Position numbers and translations under genes: made by a program. Positions 1 to 5,352 of a stretch of DNA of 5,352 nucleotides are shown here, piece by piece. This stretch comes from DATEMK01 sp035275625 (lineage in GTDB: Bacteria > Bacteroidota > Bacteroidia > AKYH767-A > OLB10). The stretch spans positions 1 through 5,352 of the forward strand of contig DATEMK010000086.1 in NCBI GenBank assembly GCA_035275625.1. The letters are read 5' to 3'. How positions within the stretch are numbered: position 1 is the first letter of the stretch; each line of letters starts with the position of its first letter. A model generated the notes under the pieces. The model did not search any database. It worked only from the letters and a program-made list of their open reading frames with translations, and had not been told where the DNA came from.

Positions 1-686
1 TCAATGTCGTTAAATTCTATGGCAGCATCTTCTGCTTTTAATTTAATTTGCCTGAACTGATCTTTACCCATCACTTTTACTTCGTCACGATCCTTTTTTA
101 AATCTACATTCAATTCTCCTATCCTGTGCCATCCCGGTTTATCACTGAGCACCACTGCGGGCTTTGGCATTTCGCCATCACTTTTCTTTTCGCTGTTGCG
201 GCTGTCAATCCTGTTCGCCTGCATTTCATTGCTGCTCTTTACGCGATCTGCCTCTGCTTTATCCGCATTTGTTTTCAGGCCCCAAACAGTAACATGAGCT
301 TTTTCACCCTGTTTATTTTGCTGAGTTTTATAAACAAACACAATTTTCTTCAACGCTCTTTCTCCGCCATTCAAATCAATAACCCTGCTTTCACTTCCCA
401 TAGAAATTAACGTACGTACCGCGATATCCTGCTTTGGCCCGCTTTCATAATAAATTTCAAGGTCCTGCAGGTCAATGGCTGCTCCTGTAACTTCAAACCT
501 GATCGAAGCAAAACGGTCAGCGCCCATCACTATCAGTTCGTCTCTGTCTCTTGTGAAATCCACTGTAGTTTCACTTATCTTATGCCAGCCTTTTTTATCG
601 CTCGTGATAATTGCCGGCTGCTGAGCAAATATTGTATCGTAGCCAGACGCTACAAGTAATAATGCAATTAAGATTTTCTTTTTCAT
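1..686 (-). CDS. Exported tandem-repeat protein, DUF2541/YaaI-like, C-terminus beyond the left edge
   Basis: Read on the minus strand from ATG at 686-684, the frame is open to the window edge and gives 228 residues with no stop, so the gene is partial. Residues 1-21 (MKKKILIALL... ending IFA, then QQ) form a typical signal peptide, so the product is exported, probably to the periplasm. Two copies of one domain follow: copy 1 at about 28-138 and copy 2 from about 180, cut off by the edge. Over 48 aligned residues the copies share 24 identities, including SDK-GWH, DRDE, VMG and AAI. Copy 1 runs on through IAVRTLISMG, a segment like IDLNGGERALKKIVF, and a closing VWGL. This beta-rich pattern recalls DUF2541/YaaI, a small periplasmic family of unknown function; that link is from memory and tentative. 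A charged linker (about 139-179) separates the copies. The upstream DNA has no Shine-Dalgarno sequence, as is normal in Bacteroidota. It is divergent from the lmo0937-family gene. Function unknown. Confidence 0.85.
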   Translation of the reverse strand, partial: MKKKILIALLLVASGYDTIFAQQPAIITSDKKGWHKISETTVDFTRDRDELIVMGADRFASIRFEVTGAAIDLQDLEIYYESGPKQDIAVRTLISMGSESRVIDLNGGERALKKIVFVYKTQQNKQGEKAHVTVWGLKTNADKAEADRVKSSNEMQANRIDSRNSEKKSDGEMPKPAVVLSDKPGWHRIGELNVDLKKDRDEVKVMGKDQFRQIKLKAEDAAIEFNDI

Positions 687-727
687 GTTATTTGTTTTTT
701 TAGTTAATCGTTTTGTTATTCATAATT

Positions 728-742
728 CATAAAATGATGCCA
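728..742 (-). promoter_or_regulatory. Candidate sigma-54-like promoter of the DUF2541-like gene
   Basis: The minus strand reads TGGCATC-ATTT-TATG. The TGGCA half matches the -24 consensus (TGGCACG-N4-TTGC), but the -12 half has TG where GC is expected. If real, transcription would start near 717, about 30 nt before the ATG at 686. Its main support is that similar elements precede the next two genes. Confidence 0.2.
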
Positions 743-933
743 GCTTAAGTAAAACTTTAGAAATATCGTAATCATAAGAATGAAATCACAGTAAGGTTAA
801 GTCAATTTCAATTTACGGGAAATGAAAAATTATTAAATCAAACTGTATATTTTTTTCTACACTTTAATAAGTTTGAGGATAAAACGCTCATAAAAGCAGG
901 CAATTTCAGGTGAAAGATTATTTCAACCCTGCA

Positions 934-950
934 TGGCATAATTATTAAAG
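934..950 (+). promoter_or_regulatory. Candidate sigma-54-like promoter of the lmo0937-family gene
   Basis: The plus strand reads TGGCATA-ATTA-TTAAAG. It matches the sigma-54 -24 element at TGGCA and the TT of the -12 element, but AA replaces the expected GC. The predicted start would be near 960, some 20 nt before the ATG at 982, which is a sensible distance. The -12 end overlaps one arm of the 11-bp inverted repeat (946-956). Confidence 0.3.
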
Positions 951-981
951 TTTTACATATTAAATTCAAAAAAACAATATT

Positions 982-1137
982 ATGGGAAATTTACTTTATG
1001 CCATTGCAGTGATCTTAGTTATTGCATGGTTAATTGGTTTTATCGGATTTCATGCAGGTGGAATTATTCATGTACTGTTAGTTATAGCTGTAATTTCCGT
1101 TATTGTCCGGCTTTTGCAGGGAAGAAATCCTTTATAA
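982..1137 (+). CDS. lmo0937 family small membrane protein
   Basis: ATG at 982 to TAA at 1135-1137 encodes 51 residues: MGNLLYAIAVILVIAWLIGF, then a short FHAGGIIH stretch, a second hydrophobic run VLLVIAVISVIVRLL, and a polar QGRNPL tail. This is the full-length pattern of the lmo0937 family (DUF5670-type) of tiny inner-membrane proteins: an MGNLLY start, two hydrophobic helices split by a G-H-containing turn, and an end like RLLxGR. The biochemical role is unknown; family members are widespread in Bacteroidota and Firmicutes and are often thought to be stress-related, which is general knowledge and not visible here. It is too short for ordinary ORF cut-offs, and a longer overlapping frame at 1026-1229 is only its shadow. 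It lies 157 bases upstream of the DUF3943 gene on the same strand. A TGGCA promoter-like element sits just upstream. Confidence 0.9.
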   Translation: MGNLLYAIAVILVIAWLIGFIGFHAGGIIHVLLVIAVISVIVRLLQGRNPL

Positions 1138-1294
1138 ACTGCAGTCAGAAAATTTCTTTAGTATTTCTTAGTACATTCAATTTGTACCGGGAGATATATC
1201 CTTTCAGTCACTATATGTTTTTCACTTAAAGAAATGTGAATAGAGATTATTTCTCTGAAGGTGGCACGGTTTTGACCATATAATATCAAATCTT
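1138..1294. other. Intergenic leader region before the DUF3943 gene
   Basis: These 157 non-coding bases contain two weak inverted repeats: GTACA/TGTAC at 1171-1187 with a 7-base loop, and AGAGA/TCTCT at 1242-1256 with a 5-base loop. Neither has a long GC stem followed by a T-run, so neither is a convincing terminator. Readthrough from the lmo0937-family gene into the DUF3943 gene is therefore possible. A sigma-54-like element follows at 1262. Confidence 0.5.
1262..1278 (+). promoter_or_regulatory. Candidate sigma-54-like promoter of the DUF3943 gene
   Basis: The plus strand reads TGGCACG-GTTT-TGACC. The -24 half is a perfect TGGCACG; the -12 half has AC where the invariant GC should be (a TTG lies one base out of register). 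The predicted start near 1287 would leave a leader of only about 7 nt before the ATG at 1295, which is short but possible in Bacteroidota, where Shine-Dalgarno sequences are little used. Confidence 0.3.
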
Positions 1295-2746
1295 ATGAAG
1301 AAACTTTCCGTCCTTATAATAATTTTAAATTTATTATTCACAGTTGTTCATGCCCAGCAGCCCACACCTGAACCCATTCCACCTGCTAAGACAGATACTA
1401 CTATACAAACACATTATGGCGACCGGTTAGAAGATAATCCCTTATATGAAAAAAAATATCCCCTGTGGGTTCCTGCTGCTGAAGTTATAGGATTCAATGC
1501 CGCGCTTAGTCTTGCTGACAAGCATGTTTTAAAATATGATTGGGCGCAGGTAAATACTCAAACCTGGAAAAAAAATTTAAAAGGTTCCTGGGAGTGGGAC
1601 AGGGATTTGTTTGGCGTCAACTTTATCGGGCATCCTTATTCAGGAAGCATTTATTATAATGCTGCACGGTCTAACGGCTATAATTTTGCAGCCTCCATCC
1701 CGTTTGCCATTGGAGGAAGCTTAATGTGGGAATACTTTGGCGAAACCACTCGTCCCTCTTATAACGATATTATCGCTACACCCGTTGCCGGATGGTTTAT
1801 CGGTGAAATACTCTATCGTATCAGTTCCAACATACTCAACGACCGCAAGCGCGGAGGCGCACGCGTGCTGCGCGAAACCTCTGCCGCCATTGTGAATCCT
1901 ATGCGCGGGTTTAACAGAGTTTTGCAGGGTAAAGTAACCCGCGTTACCAGCGACACGACTTACCAGGATGACCTGCTCAATCTTTCAATATTCGGTGGAA
2001 TGCGCAGGCTGAATGAAGGCACGGAGTTCAATACCGGGGAGGATAATGCCTTTCTCAACCTTTCTGTTTTTTATGGCGATCCGTTTGAAAACAGGATACG
2101 GAAACCGTTTGACTTTTTTAAGCTGCGCACTGAATTTAATTTCCAGGTAGGAAAAAAAATTCTGGATAACGTTACCGGTTATGGCTTGCTCACCGGCAGA
2201 AATGTGGACACTAAGAATTTTAAAATGCTGTATGGATTGTTCCAGCACTATAACTATTGGAGTAATTCCACTTTTGAATTGGGTATGGTTACTTTCGGTG
2301 GCGGTGCGGCTACAAAAATTGCAATGAAGAAATCTGCCTTTTACAACAATGTATATGTAAGCGCGGTTCCCCTTGCGGGAAACAGCGCCCGCAAAGCTCC
2401 TTCTGACAGCGCCATTTACAGGAATTACAATTATAGCGGTGGCCTGGAAGTGAAGATCGAAAGCTCATTTGACTTCAGGAATATTCTTACCCTGAACCTG
2501 CTCGGGTACTATTACCGGCTTTACAACTATGTGGGCCCCAAAGAAGACAGTCACATCTCGCTCATCAAACCCGGCATTTCATTTACTCTTTATAAAAACA
2601 TTCGCGCTGGCTTTGAGCACCTGCTTTATATCAATAACCTGAACCACGAAAAATTACGTGATCTGCGGTTATCAAGCACCGAGCAGAAAGTGTTTGTTCT
2701 GATTTATTTTGAAAATTCGCGACAGTTAAAAAAATACGATAATTAA
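1295..2746 (+). CDS. DUF3943 domain protein, probable outer-membrane beta-barrel
   Basis: The ORF encodes 483 residues. Residues 1-20 are a signal peptide (MKKL, hydrophobic core, VHA) with likely cleavage before Q21. A proline-rich stretch follows (22-32), then the DUF3943 region at about 95-210. Its hallmarks are GHPYSGSIYYNAARSNG (112-128), GGSLMWEYFGE (140-150), PSYNDIIATPVAG (154-166), GEILYRIS (170-177) and RETSAAIVNPMRGFNR (193-208). The rest (about 225-483) alternates aromatic and polar residues in strand-like segments such as LNLLGYYYRLYNYVG and ends KVFVLIYFE then a short polar tail; this suggests beta-barrel strands in the outer membrane, although the last residues (KKYDN) are not the classic terminal aromatic. 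DUF3943 has no established function; many members are annotated as outer-membrane proteins. The start is supported by the signal peptide beginning exactly there. It is co-directional with the lmo0937-family gene and converges on the protease gene. Confidence 0.92.
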   Translation: MKKLSVLIIILNLLFTVVHAQQPTPEPIPPAKTDTTIQTHYGDRLEDNPLYEKKYPLWVPAAEVIGFNAALSLADKHVLKYDWAQVNTQTWKKNLKGSWEWDRDLFGVNFIGHPYSGSIYYNAARSNGYNFAASIPFAIGGSLMWEYFGETTRPSYNDIIATPVAGWFIGEILYRISSNILNDRKRGGARVLRETSAAIVNPMRGFNRVLQGKVTRVTSDTTYQDDLLNLSIFGGMRRLNEGTEFNTGEDNAFLNLSVFYGDPFENRIRKPFDFFKLRTEFNFQVGKKILDNVTGYGLLTGRNVDTKNFKMLYGLFQHYNYWSNSTFELGMVTFGGGAATKIAMKKSAFYNNVYVSAVPLAGNSARKAPSDSAIYRNYNYSGGLEVKIESSFDFRNILTLNLLGYYYRLYNYVGPKEDSHISLIKPGISFTLYKNIRAGFEHLLYINNLNHEKLRDLRLSSTEQKVFVLIYFENSRQLKKYDN

Positions 2747-2753
2747 ATTCAAA

Positions 2754-5066
2754 TTACTCCTTCAGAAGCTTTCCTGCGTAATTAAATTTTCCCTGTTCAG
2801 ATGTTATTCTGAAAAAATACATCCCGCGGATCCAATCTTTTGTATAAAGCGTAAGGCTCTGTTTGCCGGCAGTTTCCCGGGAGTATAATTCCCTGTGAAA
2901 TACCTGCTGTCCCCTCAAATCGAAAACGGTACAGGTATAGGCGCCTTCGTCACCCGGAAGAAATCTGATCTCACAGGTCTCGTTAAATGGCTGCGGAATA
3001 ATGGTTACCTGGTTGTTTCCGGGCATAAGACTATTTATTCCCACGGGTAAAACATCAACAAGCGTATTAAACACATTATTAGTAACAACAGGAACGTTGT
3101 AGTCAAAATAAATGTATGCCGTATTGTTGATAACGGTGCCATCGGGTAAGCCCTGCACCGGAAGGGCCTGGAATTTTACAAAACCGTGGCTTCCCGGTTC
3201 GTTGACACTTTCATGCGGCAATAGAATATTGTCAAAACGGAAAGTTGCTTCTCTTTGAGTGTTAATCGAACAGCTAACGGGGTGGCTATACCCTATAATG
3301 CGGAATGAATTAAGATCAAGGAAAGTACTCAGCGTATCTATCACTACCACAGTAAATGCTGTGTCAGTTCCTTTGTTCTGAAAACGGATGGTATATTCCA
3401 ATGTATCATTTTTCAGCGTGTAATGATTCGCAAGAATACCGGGAGGGTCTGCATTTTTATCATTCGGGTCAGAAGAGCAGGTAACTATGCCACAGAGCGA
3501 ATCACCATAAACAGGATCGTGTGTGAGTAAATCAATTTCTGCATAGGAACAAACCTCATACCCCTGCGTGAGAGGTACATGTAAAAGGAGATATATAGAA
3601 CCTGGTTGTCCCGGCTGCAGGCTGGTAAAACTCCAGAAAATAGTATCGCCCGAAGTGCTGTCTGGCGCAGGAATGCTTGAAACAAAAGTAAGCGAATCAT
3701 CAGGAATCATCCAGACAATGCCGGAAAGAATGGTGGTTCCTGTATTTTCATAGTTAATCCAAAAAGGAACATCAAAGCCGCAACGCACAGGGCCGGAAGC
3801 CAGGTGCACTTCGAGGTCGTCATAAAACACGGAAGGGAAGGTGCCAAAATCATAGCAGCAATACAGCCCTGTATCAACCGTGAGTGCATAGGATGCCGAA
3901 TCGGAGGTAAGCAGCCAGGAAGGTTTCGGTATGAACTGATCTGTGTAGGACCCGCTGTCAACCAGCATGGAATATTCCCCGGTGCTGCTTGTAAAAAAGG
4001 TGGAGTTGCCGGGGAGCAGCAATAATTTCTGATTTATCAATGCGAAATCTGATCCATCCTGTATTCCGTTTTGATTCATATCATAAAACACCGTTCCCTT
4101 TATTTTAGCAAAACCAGCCGGGCACGAGCCAGTTGTTAATATGCCCTGCGGTAAAAGCGTATTGATTGCAGCATTCATACGCGTTGCCTGCCCCTGTGTG
4201 AACATGTTCAGGCATGCATCATCTGAATAATCCATATAGTTCATAAACATTTCTCCATTCGTTGTTCCTGAACAAACATTCACGTGAAGGGGATGAACCG
4301 GGCAGCCAAAATGCACCTGGTCCTGCGCGGGAGTATCACTCACCTGGTCGGTACCGCAATTTGAGCTTCCGTTAAGGTGCAGCAGGTTGAGGCAATGTCC
4401 TATTTCATGTGTGGCGCACCTGCCTAAATTATAAGTGGACTGGAGAGTTCCCACCCTTCCGAAAGCATTGTATTGCATCACCAGCCCGGAGGTTGCGGGT
4501 GCTCCCCCGGGAAACTGGGCATATCCTAACAATCCTGCTCCGAGGTTACAAACCCAGATATTAAAATAATAATTGGGATCCCAGGGATCAGTTCCTCCCG
4601 TAGCAGTGGATTTCACCCAGTCATTCATAGAGAAAGAGGAAACGGTAGTCTGCACACGGTTAATTCCCGCCAGGCAGAATTGTATATTCGTATTAGCAGC
4701 TACAGGTGAAAAAACGGAAGGTGTATTGACTGTATCCGCATTAGTTCTTGAATAGTCTTCGTTCAGCACATCAATTTGCGAAAGTACCTGTGCGTCAGAA
4801 ATATTCTGGGGAGCGGTATTCCACACTACATGAACGATAACCCTTATGGTAGCTGAGGTGGAAGTTACCTTATTCTGAATATTCTCATTAATTTTTTGCT
4901 GCAGCCGCATCTCATCCGCCTGCATCCTGCCAGCTAAGCCGGGATCCTGCTGAAGCATTTCCTGCAAGTGCTGCATCGTTCCGCAGCGGTTTATGTTTTG
5001 CGCTGAAATATTATTGCTGCATAATAAAATAATTGCAAAGAGGTTTGGCAGATATAAATTTTTCAT
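2754..5066 (-). CDS. Secreted M43 (cytophagalysin/pappalysin-type) zinc metalloprotease with T9SS sorting domain
   Basis: The product, 770 residues, is predicted to be exported through Sec, secreted by the type IX system and to cleave proteins outside the cell. Domains in order: signal peptide 1-23 (cut near SAQ-N); propeptide about 24-70 with CGTMQHLQ, where C28-G29 fits a cysteine switch; M43 catalytic domain about 73-310. Zinc motif HEIGHCLNLLH is at 220-230, with E221 as general base and N227 where most metzincins have Gly. The Met-turn is at 275-280 (MNYMDY, M278), followed by SDDACLNMFTQGQATRM. Cysteines 237, 255, 265 and 285 may form disulfides. Next is a SdrD-B-like domain, about 318-410, with a calcium-loop sequence DMNQNGIQDG (329-338); a beta-sandwich segment at about 411-528; a DUF11/DUF7619-like domain at about 530-670 (SSDPNDK, LEYTIRFQNKGTDTAF, NEPGSHGFV, NNTAYIYFDYN); and a type A sorting domain at about 680-770 ending YAGKLLKE. 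All key catalytic residues are present, with no frameshift. The ATG at 5066 begins the signal peptide. It is monocistronic in this window. Confidence 0.95.
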   Translation of the reverse strand: MKNLYLPNLFAIILLCSNNISAQNINRCGTMQHLQEMLQQDPGLAGRMQADEMRLQQKINENIQNKVTSTSATIRVIVHVVWNTAPQNISDAQVLSQIDVLNEDYSRTNADTVNTPSVFSPVAANTNIQFCLAGINRVQTTVSSFSMNDWVKSTATGGTDPWDPNYYFNIWVCNLGAGLLGYAQFPGGAPATSGLVMQYNAFGRVGTLQSTYNLGRCATHEIGHCLNLLHLNGSSNCGTDQVSDTPAQDQVHFGCPVHPLHVNVCSGTTNGEMFMNYMDYSDDACLNMFTQGQATRMNAAINTLLPQGILTTGSCPAGFAKIKGTVFYDMNQNGIQDGSDFALINQKLLLLPGNSTFFTSSTGEYSMLVDSGSYTDQFIPKPSWLLTSDSASYALTVDTGLYCCYDFGTFPSVFYDDLEVHLASGPVRCGFDVPFWINYENTGTTILSGIVWMIPDDSLTFVSSIPAPDSTSGDTIFWSFTSLQPGQPGSIYLLLHVPLTQGYEVCSYAEIDLLTHDPVYGDSLCGIVTCSSDPNDKNADPPGILANHYTLKNDTLEYTIRFQNKGTDTAFTVVVIDTLSTFLDLNSFRIIGYSHPVSCSINTQREATFRFDNILLPHESVNEPGSHGFVKFQALPVQGLPDGTVINNTAYIYFDYNVPVVTNNVFNTLVDVLPVGINSLMPGNNQVTIIPQPFNETCEIRFLPGDEGAYTCTVFDLRGQQVFHRELYSRETAGKQSLTLYTKDWIRGMYFFRITSEQGKFNYAGKLLKE

Positions 5067-5090
5067 GTTTATATTTTTTGGAAAGTTACA

Positions 5091-5112
5091 ATTTTTATTG
5101 GATAATAAAAAT
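5091..5112. repeat. Perfect 9-bp inverted repeat, operator-like
   Basis: ATTTTTATT at 5091-5099 is followed by a 4-base GGAT spacer and its exact reverse complement AATAAAAAT at 5104-5112. A second overlapping pair, GGAT (5100-5103) and ATCC (5111-5114), gives an alternative fold. The arms are purely A/T, so a stable terminator hairpin is unlikely. The position, 25-46 bases upstream of the protease ATG and just upstream of a -7-like box, fits a regulator binding site. Confidence 0.45.
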
Positions 5113-5187
5113 CCGGGCTGGCCTGTTCACCGGCAGTGAATCCGCTTCCATTTTAATAATATATCTCCCATAAAGGAATAACAGTTG

Positions 5188-5195
5188 TATCTTTG
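5188..5195 (+). promoter_or_regulatory. Bacteroidota -7 promoter box (TATCTTTG)
   Basis: TATCTTTG matches the primary-sigma -7 consensus of Bacteroidota (TAnnTTTG) exactly. A transcript would begin a few bases downstream, at or next to the ATG at 5200. A clear TTG -33 element about 19-21 bases upstream is absent (the region is AT-rich), which lowers confidence. Confidence 0.55.
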
Positions 5196-5199
5196 CATA

Positions 5200-5352
5200 A
5201 TGGTAAAAGATAAAATTGTAAAAACAAACCAGGGAAACCTGGAAATCTGGCAACACCAGTTAGGAGCATACAATGCTGCAATCGAACAAAAGTATGCCAG
5301 CCGAATTTTTAACAAAAAAACCCACCGTAACGATTTAAAAATTCATACTTCT
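5200..5352 (+). CDS. Unrecognised protein, N-terminal 51 residues, runs off the right edge
   Basis: From ATG 5200-5202 the frame stays open for 51 codons to the window edge. The peptide begins MVKDKIVKTNQGNLEIWQHQ and continues with LGAYNAAIEQKYASRIFNKK before a basic RNDLKIH segment. It is polar, rich in Lys, Asn and Gln, and has no signal peptide or membrane segment, so a cytoplasmic protein is likely. I do not recognise a family. An in-frame stop at 5179-5181 limits upstream extension; a TTG at 5185 is possible but would lie inside the -7 box, which favours the ATG. Support comes from the balanced amino-acid composition and the TATCTTTG box directly upstream. The frame is divergent from the protease gene, and an opposite-strand ORF here (5127-5315) is less convincing. 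Confidence 0.55.
   Translation, partial: MVKDKIVKTNQGNLEIWQHQLGAYNAAIEQKYASRIFNKKTHRNDLKIHTS

Larger units (their letters stand above)
687..981. other. Divergent intergenic region, no gene
   Basis: These 295 very AT-rich bases lie between the DUF2541-like gene (minus) and the lmo0937-family gene (plus). I found no convincing small ORF on either strand. It holds TGGCA elements facing each gene (listed separately), an 11-bp inverted repeat (TAAAGTTTTAC, minus strand at 749-759 and plus strand at 946-956), and one match to the Bacteroidota -7 box, TAAGTTTG at 868-875 on the plus strand. That match has no TTG at the expected -33 distance, so it is weak. No terminator is expected or seen. Confidence 0.7.
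5067..5199. other. Divergent promoter region between the protease and the right-edge gene
   Basis: These 133 non-coding bases hold a perfect inverted repeat near the protease start (5091-5112) and a -7 box for the right-edge gene (5188-5195). On the minus strand, TAACTTTC (5088 down to 5081) differs by one base from the TAnnTTTG -7 box and could serve the protease, with a leader of under 15 nt; no good TTG -33 box was found. No ORF is seen. Confidence 0.5.

Noticed and set aside
126..410. Plus-strand 94-codon open frame
   Set aside because: It lies antisense to the DUF2541-like gene, whose frame has a signal peptide and an internal domain repeat; this frame encodes a Cys/Phe/His-rich product with no recognisable domain.
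868..875. TAAGTTTG as the main promoter of the lmo0937-family gene
   Set aside because: The -7 match is exact but no TTG -33 box lies at the right distance, and it would leave a leader of about 100 nt; kept only as a note in the intergenic entry.
1026..1229. Plus-strand 67-codon open frame
   Set aside because: It overlaps the lmo0937-family gene in another frame; its Ser/Cys/Tyr-rich composition looks like a shadow.
1171..1256. Two small hairpins (GTACA/TGTAC and AGAGA/TCTCT) as terminators of the lmo0937-family gene
   Set aside because: Stems of only 5 bp with low GC and no T-run after them; they could form by chance.
1985..2248. Minus-strand 87-codon open frame
   Set aside because: It is antisense within the DUF3943 coding region and has no recognisable motif.
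3485..4025. Several short frames on both strands (3485-3700, 3568-3753, 3707-3961, 3804-4025)
   Set aside because: All lie inside the protease gene, whose frame shows continuous domain structure across this stretch.
4573..4755. Plus-strand 60-codon open frame
   Set aside because: It is antisense to the protease catalytic domain and has no motif.
5127..5315. Minus-strand 62-codon open frame
   Set aside because: It overlaps the right-edge plus-strand gene and the divergent promoter; its composition (Cys, Trp, Phe, Ile rich) resembles a shadow, and the plus frame has a -7 box.

Overview
The window looks like chromosomal DNA from a member of the Bacteroidota, probably of the Chitinophagia/Sphingobacteriia/Saprospiria type. 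Evidence: a secreted M43 (cytophagalysin-type) zinc protease that carries a SdrD-B-like domain, a conserved C-terminal repeat domain and a type IX secretion (T9SS) sorting domain; a DUF3943 outer-membrane-type protein; AT-rich intergenic DNA without Shine-Dalgarno sequences; and a perfect Bacteroidota -7 promoter box (TAnnTTTG form) directly in front of the last gene. No RNA genes, mobile elements, CRISPR arrays or integrase sites were seen.

Layout. (1) 686 down to the left edge, minus strand: the N-terminal 228 residues of an exported protein with two tandem copies of one domain, distantly like DUF2541/YaaI; it runs off the window. (2) 687-981: divergent promoter region. (3) 982-1137, plus: a 51-residue membrane protein of the lmo0937 family. 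(4) 1138-1294: short leader region with a sigma-54-like site. (5) 1295-2746, plus: a 483-residue exported DUF3943 protein, probably with an outer-membrane beta-barrel C-terminus. (6) 2754-5066, minus: the 770-residue secreted metalloprotease, converging on the DUF3943 gene with only 7 bases between the stop codons. (7) 5067-5199: divergent promoter region holding a perfect 9-bp inverted repeat. (8) 5200 to the right edge, plus: the first 51 codons of an unrecognised gene with an almost leaderless start.

How the genes relate. Four of the five are cell-envelope or secreted proteins (export signals on three, one inner-membrane mini-protein), but nothing shows that they form one pathway or complex. 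The DUF2541-like, lmo0937 and DUF3943 genes each have a TGGCA element at about the right distance from the start codon to be the -24 half of a sigma-54 promoter. All three lack the consensus GC at -12, so shared control is only a hypothesis. I see no strong candidate for an undescribed multi-gene system. The more interesting points are the duplicated domain at the left edge, the possible shared promoter element, a probable cysteine switch in the protease propeptide, and the operator-like palindrome before the protease.
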